64,000 nucleotides of DNA from Fennellomyces sp. T-0311 (taxonomy: Eukaryota; Mucoromycota; Mucoromycetes; Mucorales; Lichtheimiaceae). The notes below the pieces were generated by a model. The model did no database searches and had not been told where the DNA came from. It worked only from the letters and a program-made list of their open reading frames with translations. Shown in pieces: positions 35,210 to 48,099 of the stretch (positions are counted from its first letter, which is position 1; each line of letters starts with the position of its first letter). The translations under genes were made by a program, and so were the position numbers. The DNA lies in the NCBI GenBank assembly GCA_025266875.1, contig JALLLT010000025.1:62001-126000 (forward strand), in the 5' to 3' direction.

Positions 35210-37065
35210 ATGGATATCTGCGGACCAGAAGATCTTTCACCGCCAGCAACCCCTCCGAGCTTCTTTGCCTCATCGTCTTCAGCGTCGTCGTCCAAGTCCA
35301 CCCGGCCACCAAACCAGCGGGCAATGTCGGTTGGGGCTGAGAATAGCGCAGCGCACCTGGCAACCATCTTTGACGACGAGCAGCTGGACCATATTCGTCA
35401 ACTCAAAACGTCATTCCAGCAATTCACACCCCAACAAAAGCAATTCCTACTTTATGAGATAATCAACTGCTGCGATAGCTCACAACTCAATTATTTAAAC
35501 AGCCTGATTGCCCCTCGCCTGAAAATCGACTTTTTGAAGGAATTGCCCATCGAAGTGTCCCTGCATGTCCTGTCGTTCATCGATGATCCCAAGACGCTGG
35601 CTCGTGCCGCTTGCGTCTCCACCTTCTGGAACTCGCTACTGCGGGACGAGGCGACATGGAAGTCGCTGTGTATGAAGCACCAGTATCGACGTCGCAATTC
35701 GAGCATATGCGGCGGTGAGCTGCTCAACCCGCCGTCCCAGCGCCTGAACTTCTCGTACCGCGAATACTTCAAGCGCAAATACAACATCGCCGCAGCCTGG
35801 GCCCACGGCGGCGACGTACGCGTCGTTGAAGACGGCTTTGGCGAGGAGCTCGTCACATCGTTGCAGTTTGACGAAAAGTACATTGTCATCGGTTGCGACA
35901 ACAATCGCATCGAGGTGTTTGATACCCAGACGGCTCGCAAAGTCCGAACGCTTGAAGGGCATGAAGGAGGCGTGTGGGCTTTGCAGTTTAAAGGAGGCGA
36001 GAAGCACGACCCAGAGCGTGTGCTTGTATCGGGCGGCTGTGATCGGTAAGAGAAAAAAAATGGGGAGATCCTTTTAAATTAGCTGGTGTTGCTCATACCT
36101 TTTTTTTGGCCTTCTAACAGCGAGGTACGCGTGTGGGATCTGAATAACGGCCGATTACGCTATGTACTGCGAGGCCATACATCCACAGTCCGATGTCTCA
36201 AGATGAAGGACAAGCGCACAGCCGTGACAGGGTCACGCGACGCCACAATGCGCGTGTGGGATGTCCAGCGCGGTGTTTTATTGCATGTCCTGCTCGGCCA
36301 CCAAGCCAGCGTACGGTGCCTGGATATAAGCGGCAATGTCGTGGCGTCTGGATCGTACGATGCAACAGCACGTTTGTGGGATATGCGGACAGGTCGATGT
36401 TTGCATGTGCTCGTCGGCCACTTATCGCAGATCTACGTCATCGCGTTCGACGGCAATAAAGTTGTCACAGGCAGTCTCGACAGTAACATCCGCGTGTGGG
36501 ATGCAGGTACCGGCCATTGCCTAGCAACGCTCAGTGGACACACATCGCTTGTTGGCCAGCTCCAACTGAATGGCAACACCTTGGTCAGCGGAGGTACGTG
36601 TGGTTTATTTCCAAGCTGCCACCCGCCGATATACTAATGCATTGCTTTATTTTTAAAGGAAGCGATGGCTGTCTGAGAGTCTGGGACCTTCAGCACTTTG
36701 AGTGCACACAACAGATTTCAGCCCACGACAACTCGGTCACCTGTCTTCAGTTTGACGATCGACGCATGGTCAGCGCAGCAAACGACGGCCGCATCAAGCT
36801 GTGGGATATCAAACAAGGCCGCCTCATCCGGAACTTCAGCCAGCCGGCCAAGACGGTGTGGAAGATCCAATTCAACGACACCAAGGCGGTCGTGCTGATG
36901 CAGCGACGGCAGTGCGACAATCCAGACCAAAACAAAACTGTAATGGAAGTACATAACTTTGATCTTGAATCCTCCGACGCTGTGCCCACTTTCTCTTCGT
37001 CCGCATCCTTCTCCTCACTTTCATCATCCTCCGTCACTATGATGGACACCGACGAGCCATTGTGA
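35210..37065 (+). CDS. F-box/WD40 protein, Cdc4/Fbw7-like
   Basis: Substrate receptor of an SCF ubiquitin ligase, 571 residues. Exons: 35210-36045, 36121-36593, 36659-37065. After a Ser/Pro-rich N-terminus and a helical dimerisation-like region (QQFTPQQKQFLLYEI) comes the F-box (about residues 108-155, LPIEVSLHVLSFIDDPKTLA). I count eight WD blades from about residue 205 to 535, most ending in VWD or LWD (for example REVRVWD, ARLWD, IKLWD). That is the number in Cdc4/Fbw7, which bind phosphodegrons. The C-terminus is a Ser-rich tail. The ATG was chosen at 35210 (MDICGPEDL); an in-frame upstream ATG at 34877 would add 111 residues of unlikely composition. Intron 2 contains a CTAAT branch site close to its acceptor. 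Confidence 0.9.
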
Positions 37066-40000
37066 ATTTTAGAGTTGACAGGTGCTCCACAGTAATTATT
37101 CCCATTCTCTCTACTCACTCATTACATCGATACTTCATTTCCATGACTCCCCCACTTTTTTTCTTCTCTCATAGCCGCACGATGGTAACTCACTCTTGTA
37201 CACGCATTTTCTCTTCTTTGTCAGAGTATCGCCATGTGGCAAACCTTGTATACTGTATTCGAATAAATGTTTTTTTTTCAAGCATGCAACATTTCAAGAA
37301 AATCACGACATTACACTAACATGATGCAATCTCGATAACCTGTTACGCAAATATGCCTTGATCCGATACCCGTGCATATTGAACTATTGCAATGGCAATC
37401 GAGCTATCCACCATCCGTGACATCAATGGACGCACTTATCTACCGCATTATCCTTCTGGAGTTTCTGCATAGATGGTTCAAGCGTTGCGCTTGCCAATGA
37501 TCACACGCGGATTGTGATGAGGAGAGTCATATTCACTATCATATGCTCTTCAAGTTGTCATCCCAGAGTGACACACCTTCTGTGGTTAAACACTCTTCCA
37601 CATGTCGCTCTGTAACACAGATTTCTTTGTTCGAAAAATGTCAGGTAGCACTAGGCGATGCTATAGTGATATTCTATGTCAAGACGGTGATACGTACTTC
37701 CTCGCAATCTACATCTTTGCCTTCTTCACCCTTGAATTTATACTGATGTCTGCATTACTCGTCGTTCATTTCCACCATGGTGATAAGGTAAGTGAGATTA
37801 ACAAGTCCAAATTCAAAGAAGCCGAAGCCTTTCCAAAATGTGAGATGTACGACAAAAAGGTAAAGTACTGTACCATTGGCTGCAGGTACCTTACAAATCT
37901 TTTTATATTTGCGCCTACTTCATCCATAAGGTGTTCTTCGAGATGATGCAAGTGCGAGGCTGCTTTCATCCGACAAAGTTACAAAGTTATTAGTTATTCT
38001 CACTTGCGCTATCGTAAATACTTTTGTTCAGAAATGAAATGGGAAGCTTGCTTACCAAAACTGATAGATGTTCTTTGTGATGGCTAAGACATACGAGTAT
38101 TTCGCCACTAGAGAGCTGACTCAAGAGGACTGTCTGTTTTCGCCTTAAAATGTCATCGATGGCCCATGTGGCGCCCGTGCACTCCCTGATCAGCACTTCC
38201 AAAACGAGCTTTCTCTTTTCCCCTCTTTGTTCTGCGTTAGCGCTTAGTTGCTTACGTAAAAGAGCTGTGATTTTATGCGTTGTTAGTTAGCGATCGCTTG
38301 AGGCATTGTAAGCGCGGGTACAGTTTGATAGGTCTGTTTAAGTTTCCGTCTGGCATTTGTTTCTTTGTTGTAATTGATACCTGCCAGATTTGCGAACTGC
38401 GAAATCAATTAACTGATACCACCTTGTCCATAAATTCCTCATGCGTCTTTTTTCAGACAATGAGTCGAGTACCACGGGAGTAATGAAGGTCAGTAAAGTT
38501 ACTTAGATTTAAAGCATGTCACTTACGAGTTTGAAGTACCGTACGAATAAAAAAAGGTTTTTAAAACGAGTTAAGCGCTAGTATACGCTATTGAAGCTTG
38601 CAAAATGATACGGAATGATAAAATCGATTGCCCTAAATAAGGTCTGTAGGAGCTGACCAGAATTGATAACTCGTAAACCGGTTTTGGCAAGAGATAGGCG
38701 GTATCTAGCGGCAAAATCTATACCATCCCTTGCCCTATATATCAAGCCATTTCTGGTAATTTACGAGAATTTTTTTAATGGCATCATCATGTAACATCTT
38801 GTGCGCGACGCCAAAAGTATAGTCGGAGCTGTTGAAAAAGAACGTTGTTTTTTGATCTGATGATTCTCAACGGATGATCGATTTTGATGTACATCTTCTA
38901 ATTCTGTTGACGCATCTCCCGTAGCTTGTTCTTGCTCAAAGTCGTGGCTAAATACGCCAAGTTCATTTACTTTTCTCGGATGCTCATATTTGGCCATTGC
39001 AGTCGTCGTTCAGACACTTGAACTTTTTATCTGGTTTTAACGGTTAGCAATCAGGTTATCCGGCTTACTTTTTGAGAATTTCCTATGTTCAGGGTGCACA
39101 AGAGCATAGAACTCATCGAAAACCATCTGTAACAAAAGGTGGGTTTTCGGTGAGCCTTATATAATGTGCGTTTTTAACTTATATCATGTTCATTATGGAC
39201 AGAACTATGGGTTGAAACCATCGTTTATCACTGACTCACCTTGGCTTTTTATTAAAAGAAAAAAAAGAAGTTGCTATACTCCGTAACTCTGTTGCTGTTG
39301 CAGATGATCGCTGAGGTGTAGAAGTTTGGTTCAATGATATATATGTTGATTGATCAGGTACTGGAAATTTCTTCTCAAATAGTAAGTGTTATTGTATACA
39401 ATCGATCTATTATCCCATCTTAAAGTAGAAATGCTAATTTTCCAATACTTTAATTCTTAAAAAAAGAAATTTTGACTCATGATACCCAAGTTACAAGACT
39501 CTCTCGGGCGTAATCATAAATCCGAAGATATAATTGCACCGTGATGATCAGAGCCACGGTTTGGTATTGACTGAGTCACGATAACGAAAAAAAAAAGACG
39601 AAAGCCTTTCAGATTGACATTTTTTCATCGGTAAAAAAAACTCGTCTATCTTTCTTAGAAAACCACATGAAAAAGACATTGGTCTTGCTTGGGAAACATG
39701 TCTTTTTCAACCATATTCTTCCAGGAAAGAGCTCAAATTTGACATATCTTAAAAATCAGTCTACTCGTTAACCTCAACTTTTTTTTTCCTACTTCGTACG
39801 TAAACTCCCGTGATACCGGGTGACATTAATAATATTCTGTTCCACAACAGCAGTCTCTTCGATAAGTAAGCGAAGTCAAAGAAAGGCAAGGTAAAGTGCA
39901 CCACCGGTTTAAGAAGGATAGCACTTTGATTAGCCGGTTGTGAAAAATTAATATATGCTGAACATAGTTACGTGTCGCCAAAAGCGAAAAACAAAATCTT

Positions 40001-43000
40001 ATGCTGGCTTTCTAAGGACTGTCTTTTGTGGACTAGAATATTATCAGTGTCACTCAATATCATGAGAGTCTACTTTTGTCAAATTTGAGCTCTGTTCTGA
40101 AAGAAATGTTTTATTCTCTACGTAATTAATAAAAAGAGACATGTTTCCCAGGCAAAACCAATATCTTTTTCATGTATTTTTTAAGGAGAATAGTTAAGTT
40201 TTTTTTTTTACCCATGAAAAAAATGTCAATATGACAGGCTTTCGTCTCTTTTTTTTTCGTTATTGTGTTGGTGACAATATTGGCTTGTAAGTAAACATAA
40301 TTGGGAACATATGTTAAGATTCGTGCGGAAAGAAGTGTTAAGAAGACACATATTAAATAGAACACGATAAAGTGTCCATTTGTATTCTATGTATAATGTG
40401 ATTGGAATCTCTATGTCCCATGTGATAAGAAAAGTGTATTCATTAGCAACAGTGGTGGCTCCGATAAATCCAATGAATAACATTTATCATATCGCTAATC
40501 TTACTTTTCTTTTTGAATTGTTCCCCATCTCATATGCAAAAGCATGTTGCGTTTATGGTATTAAAGGTAATTTCCTTATATGTTTAGCATTTAGTCGTTA
40601 CCATGCAGGGACGCTGCCGAGTTGAAAAAAATGCTTAAATTGAAAAATATGTAATGCTTCTTATCCGCCTAAACGGACCATGTCAGTGTTTTATGTACAG
40701 AAGGTCAATATACAATTAAGTACTGGAGAATTTGTCTTGCATCCATACTAGTTCAATCTTGGAAGTCGTACGTAAGAAGCAGGTTACAAAATTATCTAAA
40801 AATAACATCCCATATTACATCATCGGTTATCCGAACATTTATTAGATGTTTTAAAAATAGTTTTTGTTTGCTTCCACTACCATATTGTCATTATTATACA
40901 AGTTGTATTTATAATGAGAGTGTAGTAGTGCGGATGTGACAACAGGGCACTGCCCTCAGATAGATGTAACAGTACAGCGTCATATACCGGTAACATTCCA
41001 AATAAGCATTACGTATGTACTGTGCATCCGTCGTTTTTCACTTTTTCTATTAGTGTTATTTTGCATATGAACGATAGCGCATCCTAAATCCCGGGTATCG
41101 ATTGACATTGACAGCTTCGGAGCTTTTCCTCCTCTTCAATGTGGAGCGGACCGGCTGTCTTTCCTGACGCTTTGGTCAGTTGCTGAAAACTCTGATATGC
41201 AACTTCCATTCCTTATACAACCTGAAATTTTTAGCGTGCATCTTTCCTGAAGAAACCTTGTTCGTGGAGCTTTATTACTTGGAATTTATATAAATATAGC
41301 TTGGATATCATTTTTTCATAGAGTTGCTTAATCGAGACAATTATTTATTAGATTTAAAAGAGGTGCATTCGTGCAGATCTATAGGCTTCATCGGAATAAT
41401 GTATGACGTCGCTTCATTGAAAGTCAATATTACTTTTCAGGCTGTGAACCATTATAAGAAAAGATTCACAGGCAAATCAGGTGTGCTACTTAGTAGTAGT
41501 GAAAGCTTGAATATAGATAGTAGTATTTGTTAATTATGTACGTGCTAACTGATTTCTGAGGATATAATTTATAGTCTAGTTTAAATCATTGTATACGCAG
41601 TTATACCAGGATTTTAATAGCTTATAAACCTGAAAGTGACAATTAGCTTAGCATGCAGCAGGAATGCGGTTAGTTAGAAAACGTCAAACTAATTTCCTAC
41701 AGATTTAAAATGGATACGTATATATATGGCGCCTCATTCAAACATATACCATACCTTGTTAGGATAGTACGTTTGTCAATTCAGTACAACTGGGAATATA
41801 GGAATATTCGATTTATGTACTAGTACATGTCTGCAAATCAGAGGTAAAAATCGGCTGCACAATCCTAAAATCGACGTCTGCTGTCTTATAAAATACGAGT
41901 ACTCGAGCATTTATTAAAACTAATTAGCTTAATTTCGTTTTCTCAAGCTGTAATGTGCCTCATATCGATGCTGTGAAAAACAGTGCTGACGTAGTGAGTG
42001 CCCTGGACCAGCAAATGTCATAAATCGTAAGGATTCCGAATGCTGTGTAACCGTATGCCTCACCACCCCTACCCAATCTTTGCATATCGCCGCCGTGCAC
42101 GTAAAAGCATGACAGCACATTCTTTATATGCCCCGAAAATCGGATGCATGCACTGTATATCCATATGATCTTTAGGGGCGATGAAGATGCATTTCGATGG
42201 TGACATCAACTAAATCACGTCAATTTGTATCGATGGTGATCGTGACCAAGTTATATATATAAATGTCCATTGTGAGACAACCAGCTCTGAGACTATTTCA
42301 GGACAGAAGGCTTTATATAGTAAAGCCAAAGAAAAATGTGTACCCGATAGCAAAAAAAGGACTTGCATCAGAGCTGCATTGGATCGCCTGAGAAAATAAA
42401 ATGTGGATTTGCATAATGGAAATACTACCAATTTGGTAAAGTAGGCTTTTTGTACCTGCGAAGTTTCGGTCGCCATTTGTTAAAAGGAAGCGCATCCGAT
42501 TGTTTTCATGCGTGTGACGCATTCACAGTAAAGCAAGCAGGTGAGTCGGCACAAGCCGCGTGTAAGAATTAAAACGAGTCTCGACTACATTGATAAGCCA
42601 TTGCAAGAAGGCGAAGGGGCTGGTCAACCACCGCACCCCCCCTGACGCGGCAACTGACTCAGCACGCGCGTTTCATTGGGACGGGATGGGCAGAAATCTA
42701 AAGTCTGAACACCAGAAAAAAGTGAAGTATAGCTGTGTATGAAGTTTCACGTGGTAACAGAACCTTTTTTTTTCATTTTTCGATGGGATCAACGAAGCTG
42801 AGTTATTAATCTGCTGGCTTTTACCTAAAAAAATAAGTGATGATGGGATCAACAAAACCTCTGGAGGTGTGTGACGCTGTGGAACCCGAAAGAACTTGTC
42901 TTGCATCCAGTGCTGCATTCAAGATCTTCGAGGTTATTTCTCACGACTCGGCGCTAATTTTTTTCATATTTCCCCTTCCTTTTTTTGCCTGTTGGAACGA

Positions 43001-43290
43001 AAGCCTATTGTCGCCGAAAAGGGGAGAGAGGCACTTTATGCGAGGCAAGATCTGGAGAAAGGTAGAGAAGAAAAAACCAGAAAACGTTGTAATCACGGAC
43101 CATCTATTCCTTATCGAGACGAAAAGTGACCGCACTAGCGAGTCATCGATGCGCTGCACAAAAAAAGCCATCTATAATCACGCGGAGGCGAATTATTGCG
43201 TTTCTTCTACGCTTCCTCGGAACCTCGGCAGGTCCTCCTTCTTCCTTTCTCTTACTTTTGATTTCTTCCCTCCGCTTCCTCGCCGCTTAG
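37066..43290. other. Large AT-rich gene desert
   Basis: About 6.2 kb with no nameable gene. Apart from the coding-like tract at 37.9-39.2 kb, described separately, open frames are short and poly(A)/poly(T) runs are common. Short frames such as 40380-40625 and 41324-41533 (plus) and 42210-42476 (minus) are unsupported. No terminal repeats or transposase motifs were recognised. Confidence 0.45.
37930..39163 (-). other. Intron-rich coding-like tract, unrecognised (gene or relic)
   Basis: A minus-strand series of protein-like stretches lies downstream of a TATA box (TATATAAG, 39163-39156). It starts with an ATG at 39126 reading MVFDEFYALVHPEHRKFSK and ending at a GTAAGC donor, with a GCTAAC branch site in the following intron. 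Next is 38997-38770 (MAKYEHPRKVNELGVFSHDF). Then about 38720-38582 (DFAARYRLSLAKTGLRVINS). Then about 38500-38380 (KRRMRNLWTRWYQLIDFAVR). Then about 38275-38052 (RKRKLVLEVLIRECTGATWA-like), ending at a good GTAAGC donor. The last is 37969-37895 (MKAASHLHHLEEHLMDEVGA). I could not join them all in phase, and one stretch ends in TAG before more open sequence. It may be a fast-evolving gene with missed exons or a decayed one. Confidence 0.35.
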
Positions 43291-45014
43291 ATGGCTGTCA
43301 TTGCCCCTCCACTCGATATAAATCATGAGAACCATTTCTCATTACTCGGTATGCCATCACGAACCGATAGATGCAGAAAATTTTACGTGTATGGACTAAA
43401 ACTAGTAAAACTTAGTCAGCTTACCCTCCACCATCCTTTCACACCTAAATCTCGAGCATCTTATCCCGTCCTTCAACAAAGCGCAAATCGATATTTTTCG
43501 ATTACTGATGATGAAGGATGCTGCCGATTTTGCAAACATCGGCATATATAATCCAGATGAATGCCGGCGGCTTAGTCAATGTGTGCGTTCGATACAGGCT
43601 CACATGAGCTACAAGGGGCTCACAGTTATTGCTTCCACACCAGACTCACTACCATCACCTAGCAGTTCAGCGTCATTCGATAGCCATACATCAGCGTATA
43701 TGATGACCGAAGAGGAGCAAAGGTGTATCCTTCGCGCTATAGAAGCGTTTGACCGCTATGCATTGCCGAGCTTTTACTCCACATCCTCGGCATACAGCCG
43801 GACATCCTCCTCATTGCCCCCGACTCCGCCTCTTTCAAAATTAGATAACAAGGGGAAGGTTTCAGTGCGATCGTCATTTTTATCAACATTCAGCGAAAGT
43901 ACAATCACTGCACCGACCATCGATGACGAGGATGACGAGAATTCAACGCATTTCACGAGTGAGCTGGAGCCACCACCCTATGAGCATAATGCATCGTTTA
44001 CGCCCAAACAACAAACATCGCGAGAAGGAAGGCCCGGCTTAGTTGTACCACGACAGCCGCGAAATTTAATATCCCGGGTCCCTCGACCCCTGTCTATGCC
44101 TGCGTACCTGATGAATCGTTCTGCAGAGGAGGAGAGGCCAGCAAGTCCAGCATCAACCATCGTATCACCGCAGAACCAGATACCCCAAACGCAGCACAGA
44201 CGATCACTGATTGTGTTGTCATCACCGCCACCAGATTATCTCGATACAGCACTTATGAAACGTTGGGAGAAGCACCGATCATGCATTATCCCACGGGAGG
44301 AAGAAGGGCGCGAAGAGCTGCCGCCCTATAAATGCACAGTGTACAAAATGGGCCATGTGTATATTAAGCGCGAACTGGATGCACCCGGTGTCCGCACACG
44401 GTGGCGATCATGGAGGTATATTTATAACACGTCAAACGAATGATTTCCGTAGCAGCTTACAAATCGAACAATTAGAAAACTGTATGTGGAGGTTTGGGGA
44501 ACAATGCTTCGTATCTATCGGGCGTCGCCACACAATGAAAGTGCCAGTCGCTATAGGTTATTAAGCAGGCAACCGCTGCTGGCCACCAGGTTGCCGCTAT
44601 CTCAGTGGAGTCGATATTACTATTCGCCGATAGCCACGATCTCCCTTGCAGGCGCAGAAGCGGGCCGTGCTTGGGATTACACGAAACGCCCATTCGTTTT
44701 AAGATTGACCACGGTTCACGGCCCACAGATGCTACTGCGGCTATCGACGCATGTGGAGATGATTTCGTGGGTTGAGCATTTGCAAGCAGGTAACCCAGTA
44801 ACAAAATTATTTCGGGTTGTCATCATACGAAAGACTCACCGCCATTTTTTAAGCGATCAACATCTCACTTGACTTGGAACAACGGCCTATGCCCAAGTTT
44901 ATGACATTGCCCTCACGCGCCGCCCTCACCGGATCGACAATGAGTGCACGCGCGCTGGACATTGAACGGGCCCGCGAACGACGACGAAGGGACCAGCGTG
45001 AGATGCTTTTGTAG
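43291..45014 (+). CDS. SAM and PH domain protein, four exons
   Basis: Probable membrane-associated scaffold or signalling adaptor, 510 residues. Exons: 43291-43348, 43416-44415, 44476-44789, 44854-45014. A SAM-like helical bundle lies at about residues 20-75 (LEHLIPSFNKAQIDIFRLLM, DAADFANIGI). A long Ser/Pro-rich linker follows with SLPPTPPLSK and EPPPYEH-type motifs that could bind SH3 or WW domains. The PH domain starts near residue 330 (LPPYKCTVYKMGHVYIK), continues as RWRSWRKLYVEVWGTMLRIY, and closes with a helix carrying the usual Trp (HVEMISWVEHLQAAINISLD). A basic C-terminus (RARERRRRDQRE) ends the protein. The SAM part appears only when the first intron is removed. Partners are unknown; fungal proteins of this layout are usually linked to polarity, which is inference here. 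Confidence 0.82.
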
Positions 45015-45334
45015 GGCACTATTTTTTTTTGTTTTCCTTACCTTTGTCAAAAAGTAAAGCATGTTTTTGTATACCAGATGTTCCCACTGCGGGGACTGAG
45101 AAGCATTGAATCACATGAAGAATAAAATTGGGATACTGTCCAAGACCGGTTGGTTCGATCGGTTCGACTTTTTTTTTCACTTGTTTCGCGATAGGAAAGG
45201 GGGAAGCCTAGGCGTGAAAACGAAAAAAACGCGATGTGCAAAAAATAATACTAACCCCGACAATGGTCTGGTTAAAAGCGCCGGATTTTTTTCACTTTTC
45301 CCAATTTCATCTTTCTTTCCCCTATCACTTACAA

Positions 45335-46367
45335 ATGGCTCCTGCTAAGAAATCCGCTGCTTCTACTGCTAAGAAAACCGATCATCCCACCGTAAGTTGT
45401 GCCAGAGCTTGTCCGTTGCCCCGTGTCGCTGACAACTATGTGTTTTTCCAATGATATAGTATGAGGCCATGATCAAAGGTAAAGCAAAATAATCAGTCGA
45501 CTCCGTCAGCAATATCACTCACGCATCGATTGTCCACAGCCGCCATCCTTGCCTTGAAGGAACGCAAGGGCAGCTCGAGACCTGCCATCAAAAAGTACAT
45601 TCTTGCCAACTACAAGCTTTCTCCCGGCGGTCACTTTGACACCCAAATCAATGCTGCCATCAAGCGCGGCGTCGCAAAGAACGCTTTCACTCTTCCCAAG
45701 GGTAGGTTTTTCTGAACGACAGCAGCTCTCTCTCTCTCTCTTCCCCGTGACCGTTTCATGTGCTTCTCGTCAGCTGAGGGAATGAAGAAGTGCTTCTGGG
45801 AATGAGAGGAGGAGAGAGAGAGTGTGTGTGATGCAAAGGAACACAGAGAAAGAGGTTATTGACTGCTTTTGTAAAGGTATGTCTGGCACCGTGAAGCTTG
45901 CCAAGCCTGAGAAGAAATCGTCATCTGAGAAGGAGCCCGCAAAGAAGGCTGCTCCTAAGAAGAAGGCTGCTCCTGCCGCCAAGAAGCCTTCTGCTCGCGC
46001 TGCTGCGAAGAAGACCGCCACCACTACCACCAAGCGCGCTGCTGCTAAGAAATCGACTGCTGCCACCACCAAGAAGGCCGCTCCCGCTAAGAAGGCTGCC
46101 ACCACCACCAAGAAGGCTCCTGCTAAGAAGGCTGCTGCCACCACCAAAAAGGCACCAGCCAAGAAGGCCCCCACCAAGAAGAAGTCGACCACTGAGAAGG
46201 CTGGTGTAAAAGCTCCCAAGAAGGCTGCTGCAAAGAAGGCTCCCGCAAAGAAGGCTGCTACCACCAAGAAAGCACCCGCAAAGAAGGCTGCCACTACTAA
46301 GAAGGCTCCTGCTAAGAAGGCTGCCACCACCACCAAGTCCACTCGATCACGGGCAACCAAGGCATAA
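45335..46367 (+). CDS. Linker histone H1, four exons
   Basis: Binds linker DNA and nucleosomes, 242 residues. Exons: 45335-45391, 45460-45478, 45540-45701, 45877-46367. The winged-helix globular domain is spread over exons 2-4 (YEAMIKAAILALKERKGSSR, AIKKYILANYKLSPGGHFDT, AIKRGVAKN). A long C-terminal tail of Lys/Ala/Thr repeats such as PAKKAATTKKA and TTKKAPAKKA follows. Exon 2 is only 19 bases and carries YEAMIKA. Intron 3 (175 bases) holds CT, GA and GT dinucleotide runs. One gene copy is seen and no core histones are nearby. The divergent Pro-poor tail is typical of fungal H1. Confidence 0.93.
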
Positions 46368-46929
46368 GCGCCGCGCGTTGAAGCCTTTCCTCACATCGAA
46401 CTCTTGTCATTTTTTTCCTTTTTCTTTGGTTTGCAATTCTGTATTTACTTTTTTTTCCTCCACTTGGGCAGATTCTTTCTCTACCGCTTCCCCTCCGTCT
46501 TTCGTCCCTGTGTCAACGTGGTTTTCCATTTTACTCTTTATCTGTACAGTCATGAGAATCATGCTTTTGCTCTCCTCTACTCATATATATAAAAATCACG
46601 TATTGTGCATGCAAAGGATAATTTTTTTTACATGACGCGCGTGTGAGGGCACGGCACTTTTTTTTTAATGCCGCCCAAGACGCGGAGGATTCCGCTCGAA
46701 TTTTTTACTTTTTACTTTTTTTTTTTACCGGAACGCGAAATTTTCGACCGTGCGCGGGGTCACTTGAGAGTGAAAAAAAAGCGCGCGTTACTTTTTTGCC
46801 TGGTTACCGGAACTTGTTGGCAAGGCTACGCGGTTGCTGCACTAACCTTTATCCGGACACTCGTTTATTTTCTTTATGTACACATGGTCTACTTCCAACA
46901 CCCTTTCCTCTCTTTCATTCGATTTTTTT
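46368..46929. other. Intergenic region between convergent genes
   Basis: About 560 bases rich in poly(T) runs, holding the 3' ends of histone H1 (plus) and ribose-5-phosphate isomerase (minus). No gene visible. Confidence 0.5.
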
Positions 46930-47907
46930 TTACTTCTTGAGAGTGCTGACAGTACCATCGGCTTCACCAAAGTAGGCAGTCTCTGCCATGTTGCAGAACA
47001 AGCCAACCTCATAAACACCAGTCAACAACTTGATTTCCTTCAAAAGAGTAGCAGGATCCTCAATTGCACCAAAGTGGGCATCAATAACAAAGTTGCCGTT
47101 ATCCGTCACAACGGGACCAGCCTTGTTGACGGCCTAAAAAATTTCATTGAGTTTTAGCACGAAAGCAATATCTTTTTCTTTCTGGCTTACCATGCGAAGA
47201 GTGAGTTGTTGTGGTTTCATTGAAAGCTTGTTTTCCAGCGATCGAATGACGCTTTTGTAAGTCATAGGAACAACTTCGATGGGTACACCCTTGGTCCACT
47301 GTTTTTTTATCACTTTTGAGTTTTCCTGCAAATCACATACGATCACTCTATTACCTGAACACCAAGCTTGGTGGACTTCTTGCGGTAATCTAAATTTGTT
47401 TCAGTATCACATGTCATGCCTGTGTTTTTTTTGTTATTGTACCAGCGATAATAACAAACTTCTTTGCAGCCTCGGCCACAACCTTTTCTTGGAACTGGCA
47501 AGCACCACCACCCTTGATAGCGTTGAGATTTTCATCAACTTCATCAGCACCATCAATGGTGACATCAATTTCGGGGAACCTTATTGAATTCTGTTTAGAT
47601 TTTTTCCCTTTTTTGTTTGATAATTCATCGAGATACTTTACTGGTCAACAGTACCCATGGTAAGGCCACCATCGATAATCAACAGCTTGCTCTGGAAACT
47701 GGTGGGAACATAGACAATGTTCTTAAGTTCTGGGCGTTGCAGGATACGTTCGACGGCATAGACGACGGTAGAGCCGGATCCAATACCGACAACTTTATGC
47801 TCGGGAGTGATGTAGTCATTGACGGCCTGATAAGCTGCCAATTTTTTTCCTGCTTCAACTGCGCTTGCCATGGTTGTGAAAGAACGGCGAATAAGATGAC
47901 GGTACAT
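46930..47907 (-). CDS. RKI1: Ribose-5-phosphate isomerase A, five exons
   Basis: Interconverts ribose-5-phosphate and ribulose-5-phosphate in the non-oxidative pentose phosphate pathway. Exons: 47907-47642, 47579-47443, 47389-47355, 47298-47191, 47133-46930; 249 residues. Family motifs are intact: [46 protein letters not shown] with the catalytic Asp/Glu/Lys region, [10 protein letters not shown], and [10 protein letters not shown]. The C-terminus ends [20 protein letters not shown] plus a short tail. Two in-frame ATGs exist: 47907 ([13 protein letters not shown]) and 47871 ([10 protein letters not shown]). The short leader between them is basic and hydroxylated, like a mitochondrial presequence. 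The second ATG alone would give the normal cytosolic enzyme. Confidence 0.93.
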
Positions 47908-48099
47908 CCGGAAAATGATGGCCCTTTTTCTCCATGCTTCTTAACAGCTAGGTGACTGCCGTCGGAGAGTAACTTAATACTTTAATGGGAAACAGGTTAC
48001 AAGGGTAACATGACGTCAAGGAAACACTGATCCTCTTTGATGATCGATTAACGGGGTAACACAGCAGAAAATGGACATTAAAGTTAAATTAAGCAGAAA

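Noticed and set aside
37602..37946. 114-codon plus-strand frame with one hydrophobic helix
   Set aside because: Overlaps the more convincing minus-strand coding-like tract, and no signal supports it.
45770..46360. 196-codon minus-strand frame opposite histone H1
   Set aside because: Ala/Phe/Val-rich antisense of the Lys/Ala tail; histone H1 on plus is clear.
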